Shown here: positions 8,776 through 17,738 of the stretch, piece by piece
How the letters are laid out: every line of letters starts with the position of its first letter
Position numbering within the stretch: position 1 is the first letter of the stretch
From: Bosea vestrisii
Lineage (GTDB): Bacteria > Pseudomonadota > Alphaproteobacteria > Rhizobiales > Beijerinckiaceae
Assembly: GCF_030144325.1 (NCBI RefSeq)
Contig: NZ_CP126307.1
Coordinates: forward strand, 4,120,001-4,184,000
DNA: 64,000 nucleotides
Direction: 5' to 3'
The notes under the pieces: model-generated
Told to the model about the DNA's origin: nothing
What the model saw: only the letters and a program-made list of their open reading frames with translations
The model's database searches: none
Made by a program: the position numbers and the translations under genes

Positions 8776-9124
8776 CGGTCGTGACCTTCGGAGGGCAGCA
8801 GGGGGTGAGTTCGGCCAGCAGCGGCGCGCAGATTTCCGCGCGGCCGCCGCAGCAATCCTTGAGGAGGAACGAGACGACCGAGCGAAGGGCGTCGAGGTCG
8901 GCGCGATAAACGATCGAGCGACTGAAGCGCTCGGAGCGGATCAGCCTTGCTCGGCTCAGGATGCCGAGATGCGACGACATCGTGTTGTGCGGGACATCCA
9001 GACGCCGGGCGACCTCGCCGGCAGGCAAGCCCTCAGGCTCGGCCGTTACCAGCAAGCGAAATACGTCGAGACGGGTGCTCTGGGCCAGCGCGGCGAGGGA
9101 AAGGATGACTTGCTCATTTTCCAT
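8768..9124 (-). CDS. arsR: ArsR family regulator (operon leader)
   Basis: This 118-residue ArsR/SmtB repressor has helix-turn-helix EVARRLDVPHNTMSSHLGIL at residues 37-56. C-terminal thiols (Cys91, Cys92, Cys99, and Cys109-Cys110) are placed as in C-terminal-site ArsR proteins. Its start codon lies inside a perfect 11-bp-arm palindrome (9121-9148), implying autoregulation. It is the first gene of the minus-strand ars operon and overlaps arsC. Confidence 0.93.
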   Translation of the reverse strand: MENEQVILSLAALAQSTRLDVFRLLVTAEPEGLPAGEVARRLDVPHNTMSSHLGILSRARLIRSERFSRSIVYRADLDALRSVVSFLLKDCCGGRAEICAPLLAELTPCCPPKVTTDA

Positions 9125-9148
9125 ATGTCGAGACTTATCGACATATGG
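9121..9148. promoter_or_regulatory. ArsR operator palindrome at ars promoter
   Basis: A perfect inverted repeat, CCATATGTCGA-GACTTA-TCGACATATGG, covers the arsR start codon. Position and symmetry fit a repressor site for the operon-leading ArsR. The region from 9149 to 9395 downstream on the plus strand holds no gene I can support. Confidence 0.75.
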
Positions 9149-9395
9149 GATTCAGCGCAAGCCGTATCCGGTCCCGCCCTCAGGCGTCATGTTCGTCAAG
9201 CCGGGCTGGTCCCTCTCGCCGGCCAGACTGCCAGGGATGTTGCAGGTCGCGGAACGCTTCGAGAAGGCGAGTAAATTTCGTGCTCTTCGCCCCTGTCGAG
9301 GTTCAGCGGGCCGGAACGCGCCAAGAATTGAGCTTGCGTCATCGCCCAACAGCGGACGTCGGCTTTGCGCCCCAAAGCCGTACCGTGAACACGCC

Positions 9396-9575
9396 CTAAC
9401 GGAGCTTGGCGATCCCGATGCCATCGAGTTTGGCGCGGTCTTTGATGGATTCTTCGCTGCGGGTCATCGCTTTCGAGATCGCTTTCAGTGCCATGCCCTT
9501 CTTGGCGAGCAACTTTAGCTTCTCGAGTTCCTCATGTGTCCAGGGTTGGCGGTGACGTTCGAATCGCTCGCTCAC
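9396..9575 (-). CDS. Small helix-rich protein, Myb/SANT-like
   Basis: This 59-residue protein starts at GTG 9575 with AGGAG upstream. It reads VSERFERHRQPWTHEELEKL and ends GIGIAKLR. The WTHEELEKLKLLAKKGM and SKAMTRSEESIKDRAK pattern (Trp, acidic pair, a Ser-Glu-Glu turn, a basic helix) resembles short Myb/SANT-like or homeodomain-like DNA-binding modules that are common hypotheticals in Rhizobiales. It stands alone, and its regulatory target is unknown. Confidence 0.6.
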   Translation of the reverse strand: MSERFERHRQPWTHEELEKLKLLAKKGMALKAISKAMTRSEESIKDRAKLDGIGIAKLR

Positions 9576-9770
9576 AATCTGCTCCTGCTCTGCCGGGACA
9601 TCTCCGGCATTCGCCCCATCTATAGCAGCGGTGGCGATGAATTTGGCCGCACGTATAGATGCGTGCCGAGCCTATCTGGCCACTCGGCGCAAATTCCAAG
9701 TATTCGCTCTTCTCGGGTGCCGACATTGGATCGTTCGATGACGTCGGTCGATGCCGCCGCTTGCGTTACC

Positions 9771-10412
9771 TCACCAACGGACCAAGCGCGGAAAGGCGAG
9801 GGCGCCGATGCCCGTCACGATCGCGATGGCGAGGGTGTACCAGATAGCCAGGAACGGCGCCGCATCATCGGGGCAATGCACGCTGTAGGCCACCGTGGCG
9901 AGGCCCGCCGAGGCCAGGCCGGCGCAAGCTCCCGTGAGGCGCCCGTCTATCGGCGCACCCCGGCGTGCCAGGATCAGCAGGATGACGAGGGGGCACAGCG
10001 CGTAGAGCGGCACCGCGACGAGACAGGCGCGCCAGTAGCGGCCGAAGACCAGCGCGTTCCAATGCTCGGCCGGCGCCTGGGCTAGGGTCAACAGGGCCCA
10101 ACCCGCCGCCAGCAGCAGTGGAATCGCGACGAGCGGCAGAAGCCGCGCCGTCTTCAGCCCGGGACGCAGGCTCCTCTGGAACAGCACGAGGGCAATGGTC
10201 GCGACGCTGGTGCCGAGCAGGGCCTTCGCCATGACCGGAAGCGTCATCCACACGCTCGCGAGATCAGGCCGCGTCCCGAGCGTGATAAGGACGAGCGCGA
10301 CCGTGGCCGCGAGCGCTGCGAGCGCGGCGATCCAGACCGCGCGCCTCAGCCAGTTGGTGTCCACGGGCCGGTGGCTCGCGGTCATCAGGGAGATCAGGTC
10401 GTCGGTTTGCAT
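9771..10412 (-). CDS. nrsF: NrsF family anti-sigma factor (DUF1109)
   Basis: This 213-residue membrane protein has six predicted helices after an N-terminal MQTDDLISLMTA segment, the usual NrsF/DUF1109 layout. It follows an ECF sigma gene by about 85 nt on the same strand. In Caulobacter-type systems NrsF holds SigF at the membrane until chromate/cadmium or oxidative stress. The Cys in PLYALCPLVILL and SVHCPDD are candidate sensing residues, but this is inference. Confidence 0.88.
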   Translation of the reverse strand: MQTDDLISLMTASHRPVDTNWLRRAVWIAALAALAATVALVLITLGTRPDLASVWMTLPVMAKALLGTSVATIALVLFQRSLRPGLKTARLLPLVAIPLLLAAGWALLTLAQAPAEHWNALVFGRYWRACLVAVPLYALCPLVILLILARRGAPIDGRLTGACAGLASAGLATVAYSVHCPDDAAPFLAIWYTLAIAIVTGIGALAFPRLVRW

Positions 10413-10497
10413 GTCTGATCTTGCGGATGGGTTCGGTTCGGGAAGGAATTCGCGGCAAGCCGGCGAAAGGTTACGGGGCGTCGATGTCGCATCGGGT

Positions 10498-11070
10498 TCA
10501 TGTTGGCCGCCGGCCGCGCTTCGACAGGAACTTGGCCATGGCCTGCAAGCCGCGGTGGATCGCGACCTTGGCCGCCGTCTCGGTCATGCCCGCGGCACCG
10601 GCCGCCTCGGCCACGCTCGCGCCCTGGAGCTTGACCCGATCGATCAGCGTGCGAGTGCGCTCCGGCAGGGCCTGCATGGCGCGCTCCAGGTCGAGCCGGG
10701 CATCCGGAGCGTCGCCGCCCGGCGCGGCGAGCTGATAGGTCTCGTCGTCGATTGGCAGGTTTGCAGCATGACGTCCGCTGCGGCGCAGATGGTCGACGAG
10801 CTTGTAGCGGGCGATCGCATGGGCCCAGGCGGTGACCGGGCTCGCCGGATCATAGGTGTGGCGGGAGAGGTGCAGCGCCAGCAGCGTCTCCTGCAGCACG
10901 TCCTCGGCCTCGCTCGGTTCGCTGCGGCCGGCGCGCGCCAGCATCTGCCTGAGATAGCCGCGCAGCCGGGCACTGATCGTATCGAGGAAGAGTCGGTAGG
11001 CCGCGGCGTCGCCGGCCAGCGCGGCGAGGAAGACCGGTCGCAGCTGCGTTTCGAGTTCAGCGAGTGACAA
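10498..11070 (-). CDS. sigF: ECF sigma factor, SigF type
   Basis: This 190-residue ECF sigma factor has region 2 (ARLRGYLRQM, DVLQETLLALHL, YDPASPVTAWAHAIARYK) and region 4 (LIDRVKLQGASVAEAAGA, ETAAKVAIHRGLQAM). It is paired with a downstream nrsF gene, the known sigma/anti-sigma arrangement. It directs RNA polymerase to stress promoters, probably including its own. The start at 11070 (MSLAELETQLRPVFL) fits family length. The symbol is given by pairing rather than a direct comparison. Confidence 0.9.
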   Translation of the reverse strand: MSLAELETQLRPVFLAALAGDAAAYRLFLDTISARLRGYLRQMLARAGRSEPSEAEDVLQETLLALHLSRHTYDPASPVTAWAHAIARYKLVDHLRRSGRHAANLPIDDETYQLAAPGGDAPDARLDLERAMQALPERTRTLIDRVKLQGASVAEAAGAAGMTETAAKVAIHRGLQAMAKFLSKRGRRPT

Positions 11071-11099
11071 AAGGTTGAAGCACTTTTCCCGGATGGCAA

Positions 11100-11150
11100 G
11101 ACGGAATCCGGCTTATTCCGTCGCATGCCGACACCGGGCTCACAAGCCCG
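11100..11150. promoter_or_regulatory. Two inverted repeats upstream of sigF
   Basis: GACGGAAT-CCGGCTT-ATTCCGTC (11100-11122, perfect 8-bp arms) and CGGGCT-CACA-AGCCCG (11135-11150) lie just upstream of the sigma gene. On the minus strand GTAACG next to the second repeat resembles the GTAACC -35 of SigF-type promoters, but no clear CGAA -10 was located. Function unproven. The rest of 11151-11369 shows nothing recognisable. Confidence 0.35.
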
Positions 11151-11369
11151 TTACGAGGCGATGAAGCCAGTTGGTCGGCCCGTTGCACTTCGCATGCGAG
11201 GAGCGCCACGCTGGCCGCTCGCGGGAGGAGCTTTCAACATGGTGGCGAGACAGCGCTGCCGCCCCTGATGGCTGGGCGCCAGCCTCAAATCCCCGTGAAG
11301 ATGTAACCAAAGCGCCTCGCCGCGCGATCTCTCCGGCAAGCCGCTCCTGCGGCGCGCCGGAGAGACAGC

Positions 11370-13016
11370 ATGCGCCACGATAAATTTCCCGAAGCCGGCG
11401 CGAGCGCCGTCCGAGGCGATCTCGTCACCGGCGCGGACCTGCTGGCCAGCCGGCTCGCTGCAGCGGGCGCGACCCATGCCTTCGGCATTCCCGGCGGCGA
11501 GGTGTTGGCACTGGTCGATGCGCTGGAGCGGGCCGGCATCCGCTTCCTGCTCGCCAAGCACGAGAACGCCGCCGGCTTCATGGCCGAGGGGCTCTGGCAC
11601 GCCACGGGCGCTCTGCCGGTGCTGGTCGCGACGCTCGGGCCCGGCGTCGCCAACGCGGTCAACGTCGTCGCCAATGCGCAGCAGGACCGCGTGCCGCTGA
11701 TCTTCATCACCGGCTGCGTCGACCAGGCGCTGGCCGAGAGCTACACGCATCAGGTCTTCGACCATCAGGCGGTGCTGCGTCCGCTGGTCAAGGCAAGCTT
11801 CCGGGCTGCGCCGGGCACCGAGGACCTCGTCGTCGAGAAGGCGATCGCGCTCGCCAGGCGCGGCCGGCCGGGGCCCGTCCATATCGACCTGCCGATCTCC
11901 GTCGCCGAGGGGCATGTCACGAGGCGGCCGCCACCGGCCGTACCGAAACAGCAGCCGGCAATCCCGGCCGATCTCTCCGCGGCGCGCGAGATGATCGCGG
12001 GGGCGCGGGCGCCGCTCGTCATCGCCGGGCTCGACCTCGTCAACCAGGATGGCGCGGCGGCGCTAGACCGCTTCCTGACGCTGACCGGCGCGCCGCTGCT
12101 CACCACCTACAAGACCAAGGGGCTGGTGCCCGAGAACGACCCGCGCGTGATCGGCGGCGTCGGCCTGTCGCCCAGGGCCGACGCGATCGTGCAGCCGCTG
12201 ATCGCGGCGGCCGACCTGATCGTGCTCGCCGGCTACGACCCGATCGAGATGCGGCAAGGCTGGCGCCATCCTTGGCCGACCGACAAGCGCGTCATCGACA
12301 TCGTCGCCGAGGACATGCCGCACGGCATGCATGGCGCGACTCTGCGGCTTGAAGGCGATGTCGGTGCGATCCTGACCTTGCTGGCCGTGGGCGAGATGCC
12401 GAACCGACCATGGCCGGCCAATGAGCCGGACAAGGTTCGGTCGCAGTTCCGCGCAGCCTTTGCCGCATCCGCGGCCTGGGGACCGCATGCGGTGTTCGCG
12501 ACGCTGCGCGAGGCCGCGCCGGCCGGCACCGTCGCAACCGCCGATTCCGGTGCGCACCGCATCCTTCTCAGCCAGATCTGGGCCTGCGATCGGCCGCGCG
12601 GCCTGCTGCAATCGACCGGGCTCTGTACCATGGGCTGCGCCCTGCCGCTCGCCACCGGTGCGGCGCTCGGCTCCAGTCGGCCGACGCTCTGCTTCGTCGG
12701 CGATGCCGGGCTCGAAATGGTGCTCGGCGAGCTCGCGACCCTGCGCGACCTCAAGCTTCCCGTCGTCATCGTCACGCTCGTCGACGAGAGCCTCGGGCTG
12801 ATTGCGCTGAAGCAGCGCCAGATGGGTCTTGCCCGCGCCGGCGTCGATTTCGGCGCGACCGATTTTGCCGCGGTCGCCCGCGCCATGGGCGGTCATGGCG
12901 TTGCCGTTGAGGATCGCGGCAGCCTGAAGCGCGAGGCGCAGGCCGCCTTCCGGCGCGAGGGCTTCACGCTCCTCGCCTGCCGCATCGACGCCGAGAGCTA
13001 CCAGGGAGCCTTCTGA
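11370..13016 (+). CDS. Thiamine pyrophosphate enzyme, acetolactate-synthase-like
   Basis: This 548-residue protein has the three-domain TPP fold. The N-terminal PYR domain has AFGIPGGEVLALVDAL and the conserved catalytic Glu in KHENAAGF (Glu65). A central domain and a C-terminal PP domain follow. The metal-binding motif reads GDAGLEMVLGELATL then VDESLG about 26 residues on, instead of the usual GDG...N, as in a subset of uncharacterised ALS-like enzymes. The substrate may be pyruvate or another 2-oxo acid. Its stop overlaps the start of the OpgC-like gene (13016). Not the housekeeping IlvB, whose sequence is longer and paired with IlvH. Confidence 0.85.
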   Translation: MRHDKFPEAGASAVRGDLVTGADLLASRLAAAGATHAFGIPGGEVLALVDALERAGIRFLLAKHENAAGFMAEGLWHATGALPVLVATLGPGVANAVNVVANAQQDRVPLIFITGCVDQALAESYTHQVFDHQAVLRPLVKASFRAAPGTEDLVVEKAIALARRGRPGPVHIDLPISVAEGHVTRRPPPAVPKQQPAIPADLSAAREMIAGARAPLVIAGLDLVNQDGAAALDRFLTLTGAPLLTTYKTKGLVPENDPRVIGGVGLSPRADAIVQPLIAAADLIVLAGYDPIEMRQGWRHPWPTDKRVIDIVAEDMPHGMHGATLRLEGDVGAILTLLAVGEMPNRPWPANEPDKVRSQFRAAFAASAAWGPHAVFATLREAAPAGTVATADSGAHRILLSQIWACDRPRGLLQSTGLCTMGCALPLATGAALGSSRPTLCFVGDAGLEMVLGELATLRDLKLPVVIVTLVDESLGLIALKQRQMGLARAGVDFGATDFAAVARAMGGHGVAVEDRGSLKREAQAAFRREGFTLLACRIDAESYQGAF

Positions 13017-14207
13017 TGAGCCCAACCCTGCCGAGCGCGAGGCGGCCGCGCGACGAGCGGCTCGACGTCTTCCGCGGCCTGACCATGCTGATCATCTTCG
13101 TCGCGCATCTGCCGGCGAACAGCTGGAACGCTTTCATCCCCGCACGCTTCGGCTTCTCGTCCGGGGCCGAGCTCTTCGTCTTCTGCTCAGGCATCGCCAG
13201 CGCGCTCGCCTTCGGCAGTGTCTTCGTGCGGCGCGGGCTGGCGCTCGGCACGGCCCGCATCGCCTACCGGATCTGGCAGGTCTACTGGGCGCAGCTCGGG
13301 CTGGTACTGGCGATCATCGCCCTTGCCGGCCTGCTCGACCGCGCCTTCGGCCTGGCCGAGCTTGCCAGGCAGTTCGGCCCGCTCGTGGTCGACCCGGAGG
13401 GCGCGCTCTTTGGCCTCGTCGCGCTGACCTGGCAGCCCGACTATCTCGACATCCTGCCGATGTACCTCGTCATCCTGGCGCTGGTGCCGGTGATGATGGC
13501 GCTGCGGCGCCTGCATCCGGCCTTGCCGTTTGCTCTATCCGGGGCGCTCTATGCGCTGGCCTGGACGAGGGGCCTCAACCTGCCCGGCAATCCCTGGAAC
13601 GGCGCCGGCTGGTTCCTCAATCCCTTCGCCTGGCAGCTGATCTTCTTCATCGGCTTCTTCACCGCCATGACATGGCTGCCGGTGCCGCAGCTTCGCGACA
13701 GGCGCCTCGTGCCGGCCGCGGCCGCCTTCATCGTCCTCTGCCTGCCGCTCTCCTTCTGGGGCATCCTCGAGCATTGGCCGGCGGCGCAGGGCGCTGCGCG
13801 ACCTGATCCTGCCCGAGGCAGAGAAGAGCAACCTGCACATCCTGCGCGTGTTGCACTTCCTGGCGCTGGCCTATCTGGTGCTGAGCCTGATCGAGCCCTA
13901 TCGCCAGCGGCTCGACCGCGGGGCGGGCCATCTCCTCATCTTGATCGGCCGGCAATCGCTCGCAGCCTTCCTCGCCAGCGTCGTGCTGGCGCGGCTGCTC
14001 GGAACCGTCGCCGAAATGGCTGGGCGCAGCGAGCCGGTCATCGCCCTGCTGAACCTCACCGGCTTTGCGCTGATCCTTGGCGTCGCGGTCGTGGTCGGCT
14101 GGTTCAAGAGCGCGCCCTGGGCAAAGCCGACGCCCAGGACGGAGGCCCAGCCGCAGGCGGAGCCCGTGGCGACCGCCCCGCCAACACGGGTCCGTGAAGC
14201 GAGTTGA
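13016..14207 (+). pseudogene. opgC: OpgC-type acyltransferase, frameshifted
   Basis: A polytopic membrane protein starts RRPRDERLDVFRGLTMLIIF, the DxFRG signature of OpgC/acyltransferase-3 proteins that decorate periplasmic glucans with succinyl groups. The frame is lost in the GC-rich stretch near 13776-13794. Removing one base restores LRDLILPEAEKSNLHILR, then LHFLALAYLVLSLIEPYR and the last helices through 14207 (396 residues). Likely a sequence error, otherwise a broken gene. It overlaps the TPP enzyme gene; no functional link is evident. Confidence 0.8.
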
Positions 14208-14265
14208 ACACCGTTTGATCGGCGCCCTGCGAACTCCCCTGCAAGCGCCTCGTCGAGGCGCCCGA

Positions 14266-15663
14266 ATGGAGCAGCCCATGTATTACGATCTCTCCGGCGA
14301 TGTCGTCACGGTCGCGAGCGATGCCGCCAGGCTCGCCTGGAACGACACGCTCGAGGCCTTGCTCGCCCATGCGGCGACCGCGCCGGAACATCTCGCCAGG
14401 ACCTTTGAAGCCGACCCTGATTTCGCGCTCGCCCATGCCGCCAAGGGCCTGATGCTGCTCTCGCTGGCCCGACCGGAACTGCTCGGTGCAGCGCGCGACT
14501 GCCTCGCCAGGGCGCGGGCCTCAGCCGCGCAGCGGCCGGTGACGCGGCGCGAGCGGATGGTCGCCGAGGCGCTGGCGCTCTGGCTCGCGGACGCGCCACG
14601 CCAGGCGGCGAACCGGCTGGAGATGATTCTCGAAGCCCACCCGTTCGACGTGCTGGCGCTGAAGCTCGCGCACGGCCTGCGCTTCATGCTCGGCGACCAG
14701 CCCGAGATGCTGGCCAGCCTGCGCCGCGTCATGTCCGGCTTTAGCGAGAGCCATCCGCTCGCCGGCTATGTCAACGGCTGCTACGCCTTCGCGCTCGAGG
14801 AGCAGGGCTTCTATGCCGAGGCGGAGCGCGCCGGCCGCCGCGCCGTGCTGTTGAGTCCGCGAGATGCTTGGGGCCGCCACGCCGTCGCCCATGTCATGGA
14901 AATGACCGGCCGCGCCGATGAGGGCGTCGCCTGGCTCGGCGATGGCCGCACTTTTGCTCATGCCAACAATCTGCGCTTCCACATCGTCTGGCACCTCGCT
15001 TTGTTCCGGCTGGAGCGCGGCGAAACCGCCGAGGTGCTGCGCCTCTATGACGAGGACATTCGCGGCGAGCAGACCGACGATTTCCGCGACATCGCCAATG
15101 GTGCCTCGCTGCTGGCGCGGCTCGACTATGCCGGCGTCGATGTCGGCACGCGCTGGGAGGAGCTCGCCGCCAAGGCCGAAGGCCGCGTCGATGACGGCCG
15201 CCTGGTCTTCGCCGACCTGCACTATGCCGTGTCGCTGCTCGGTGCCGGGCGCCATGACGGCGCCGAGAGCATCGCCCGCACGCTGGTCGAGGACTGCCAT
15301 ACCCATCCCAGCGGAGAACGGCGCGAGGCCGCCCGCAACGGCGCGCTTGCGGCCTTCGGTCTGATCGCTTTCCGCGAGGGCGACTATGCCGAGGCCGCCC
15401 GCCTGCTCGGGGCCGCTCGCAGCGGGCTCGTCGCGATCGGCGGCAGCCATGCCCAGCGCGACCTGTTCGAGCAGGCCTATATCGAAAGCCTGATCCGCTC
15501 CGGAGACCACGACCGCGCGAACCATGTCCTCAGCGGGCGCATCGCCCAGCGCGGCGGTTCCAACCTGTTCGCAGCCCGGAGATTGGCGCAGCTGCGACAG
15601 CGGTCAGCCGGCCGCACCGCGGCGCTCGCAATCGTGGCGACGCCCCTCGCCATCTCGCATTGA
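14266..15663 (+). CDS. Tetratricopeptide repeat protein, TTC38-like
   Basis: This 465-residue, almost entirely helical protein has repeated TPR-like helix pairs. LRFMLGDQPEMLASL, YAFALEEQGFYAEAERAGRRAV and GLIAFREGDYAEAARLLGAA are typical. Overall length and the segment AVAHVMEMTGRADEGVAWL fit the TTC38 family. No enzymatic motif and no signal peptide are seen. ATG 14266 has GAGG upstream; an ATG at 14278 is an alternative. It precedes two envelope-type genes by short gaps, but its role is unknown. Confidence 0.82.
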   Translation: MEQPMYYDLSGDVVTVASDAARLAWNDTLEALLAHAATAPEHLARTFEADPDFALAHAAKGLMLLSLARPELLGAARDCLARARASAAQRPVTRRERMVAEALALWLADAPRQAANRLEMILEAHPFDVLALKLAHGLRFMLGDQPEMLASLRRVMSGFSESHPLAGYVNGCYAFALEEQGFYAEAERAGRRAVLLSPRDAWGRHAVAHVMEMTGRADEGVAWLGDGRTFAHANNLRFHIVWHLALFRLERGETAEVLRLYDEDIRGEQTDDFRDIANGASLLARLDYAGVDVGTRWEELAAKAEGRVDDGRLVFADLHYAVSLLGAGRHDGAESIARTLVEDCHTHPSGERREAARNGALAAFGLIAFREGDYAEAARLLGAARSGLVAIGGSHAQRDLFEQAYIESLIRSGDHDRANHVLSGRIAQRGGSNLFAARRLAQLRQRSAGRTAALAIVATPLAISH

Positions 15664-15684
15664 TGCGCAGCACAGGAGAAAGCC

Positions 15685-16170
15685 ATGACAACGACTGCCC
15701 TGTCCCAGGGGTTCGCCCTGCCTTCTACCCGCACGATGATCAACCTCGCCCTCGGCGGCTTCGCCGGGCTCGGCTTCTGGGAGCTGTTCTCGGCCGTGCC
15801 GACCGCCTGGTTCGCCGAATACGCACTGGAACCACCGGAGCTGGTGAAGTCGCTCTTCGCCCATCAGTTCGGCCTGGCGATCTCGACACCAACCGCCAAG
15901 CTGCTGCACTTCGCCACCGGCTTCCTGTTCTATCCGCTCGGCTATTGGCTCCTGACGCGCCGGGTGAAGAGCTTCGGCATGCCGGCCGACGGCTGGATCT
16001 GGGGGGTGATTACTTATTTCATCGCGCTCGCCTTCTTCGCCCCGCTGGCCGGGCAGCACTTCCTGCTGAGCGACGTGCCGCGCCTGTCCGTCATGAGTCT
16101 CGTCGGACACGCGATCTACGGCTACCTCGCGGCCTATGTCTTCGAGGCTCTGGAAGCGCGCGCCGCCTGA
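15685..16170 (+). CDS. Four-helix inner membrane protein
   Basis: This 161-residue hypothetical protein has about four hydrophobic helices (LALGGFAGLGFWELFSAVP, LLHFATGFLFYPLGYWLL, WGVITYFIALAFFAPLAG, LVGHAIYGYLAAYVF). No catalytic motif is recognised. It follows the TPR gene by 21 nt, has AGGAGA upstream, and precedes the YHS-domain gene by 25 nt, so the three probably form one transcript. Confidence 0.75.
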   Translation: MTTTALSQGFALPSTRTMINLALGGFAGLGFWELFSAVPTAWFAEYALEPPELVKSLFAHQFGLAISTPTAKLLHFATGFLFYPLGYWLLTRRVKSFGMPADGWIWGVITYFIALAFFAPLAGQHFLLSDVPRLSVMSLVGHAIYGYLAAYVFEALEARAA

Positions 16171-16195
16171 ACAGCCCCATCAAAGGAGAAACGCC

Positions 16196-16661
16196 ATGCT
16201 CGACAGGCGCAGCTTCATCCTGCTCGCCGGCGCAATGTTCGCCGGCCCGGCTGCCTGGGCCGACATGCCCCACCCGGTCAATACGCTGGGCTCGCCGGAC
16301 GGGCTCGCGATCCGCGGCTATGACCCGGTCGCCTATTTCCGCAATGGCGGACCGCTGCTCGGCAAGCCGGAATTTTCGACGAGCCATGGCGGCGCCACCC
16401 TGGCGCTTCATCAGCGCCGAGCACAAGATGCTGTTCGAAGCGGAGCCGCAGCGCTATCTGCCGGCCTATGGCGGCTTTTGCGCCTACGGCACCTCGCGCG
16501 GCTATCTCGTCAAGATCGAGCCTGAAGCCTGGTCGATTGTCGATGGCAGGCTCTACCTGAACTACGACCTCGGCGTGCGAAAGACCTGGCTGGCGAAAAC
16601 CCAGGCCTACATCGCCCAAGCCGACGCCAATTGGCCGAGTCTGGCCCGTAAGCCGCGCTGA
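16196..16661 (+). pseudogene. YHS domain exported protein, frameshifted
   Basis: The N-terminus has a signal peptide (MLDRRSFILLAGAMFAGPAAWA), then GLAIRGYDPVAYFRNGGPLLG, the standard YHS-domain opening. The frame breaks at the CCC run at 16398-16400. Deleting one C gives GATWRFISAEHKMLFEAEP and YLPAYGGFCAYG, the rest of the YHS fold, to the stop at 16661 (154 residues). Exported YHS proteins are often linked to metal handling; that is family knowledge only. Probably intact in the organism. Confidence 0.8.
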
Positions 16662-16939
16662 TGCGGCCCTGAGACTCGCGAGTATTCAGAGTATCTGATC
16701 GCGCCGCCGGAAAACAGACAATCCGAGCGCCCGGAAAGGGCCAATTAGCGACACGAATTTGGCTATTGCGATTGTCGCAGAGAACCGCAGTAGCGCGGGG
16801 CCGAGCCGAATTGGGCCCGGGGGACGTGCCAATTTTGTAGACCGGCGTGAAGGAGAGAAGCGCGCGACGCGGTCCAGGGCCCGGATATACCGGCCATTTT
16901 GCGTGGTTCTGCGGTACGTAGGAAAACTCGAAGACTAGC

Positions 16940-17029
16940 TGGCGGACAGGGCGGGATTCGAACCCGCGATACGGTTTCCCGTATACACACTTTCCAGGCG
17001 TGCGCCTTCAACCACTCGGCCACCTGTCC
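16940..17029 (-). tRNA. tRNA-Ser (anticodon GGA)
   Basis: On the minus strand, GGACAGG (5' from 17029) pairs with CCTGTCC near the 3' end. The D-arm reads TGGCCGAGTGG, the anticodon loop CTGGAAA (anticodon GGA, reading UCC/UCU), a long variable arm follows (TACGGGAAACCGTA), and the T-arm reads GGTTCGAATCC. The 90-nt span includes an encoded CCA at 16940-16942. The type II long variable arm confirms serine. Confidence 0.97.
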
Positions 17030-17191
17030 GGCGCGCTGCTTATGGCGTCCAAGCGCGCTTCTTTCAAGGCCTAATGCCACAGCTCGGCGGGGTTGCGCGC
17101 AATTGTCCTTTGCCGTTGCAATGCTCCGGGTGCGGGGACACATGCGGGCCGGCCGCGCCAGTGCCGGCCATCGCGGGAATCGGGGGATGAA

Positions 17192-17512
17192 TTGCGCTTT
17201 CTCGTCAGGATTCTGGGCTATGTTCTCGTCGCGGGCGGGTTCGTCACGCTGCTCACCGACGGGGCGCGCTCGATCGCCAATTCGCTCCTGCGCTTCACGC
17301 CGCTCGGCGAGACCTTGCTGACGCTCGTCGGCGAACGCTTCCGCCTGCTGCAACCTGCCGTCGAGCGCAATCTTCATCCCTTGCTCTGGGACCCGGTGCT
17401 TGTGCATGCGTTGCAGATGCCGACAGCGGCGGCCGGGTTGTTGCTCGGCTTCCTGCTGCTCTGGATCGGTGCTGCGCGCAAACCCGAGATCGGCATCGTC
17501 ACGCGACGGTGA
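17192..17512 (+). CDS. Small two-helix membrane protein
   Basis: This 106-residue hypothetical protein starts at TTG 17192, preceded by GGGGGA. It has an N-terminal helix (FLVRILGYVLVAGGFVTLL) and a C-terminal helix (AAGLLLGFLLLWIGA) flanking an amphipathic segment. The longer frame upstream runs through the tRNA-proximal region and is not used. No family function is known to me. Confidence 0.65.
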   Translation: MRFLVRILGYVLVAGGFVTLLTDGARSIANSLLRFTPLGETLLTLVGERFRLLQPAVERNLHPLLWDPVLVHALQMPTAAAGLLLGFLLLWIGAARKPEIGIVTRR

Positions 17513-17738
17513 AGCGGCCTCCTCGCGGCCGGCGCCGGGCGTTCGTATGGCCAATACCTATATCTGCGTCCATTGCCGACGGAGGCCGCCATGTTCTTCC
17601 TGCGCGAGAACCGCACTGCAGCCGGCGCGATGCTGCCCGGCTGCAGCGAGGCGCTTGCCATAAAAAGTTCCCTGTCTGTTCTTGCAACCATAGCGCGCTT
17701 CCGTTAGCGTCACTGCGCGGGGTCGGGGTGGCGAATAG

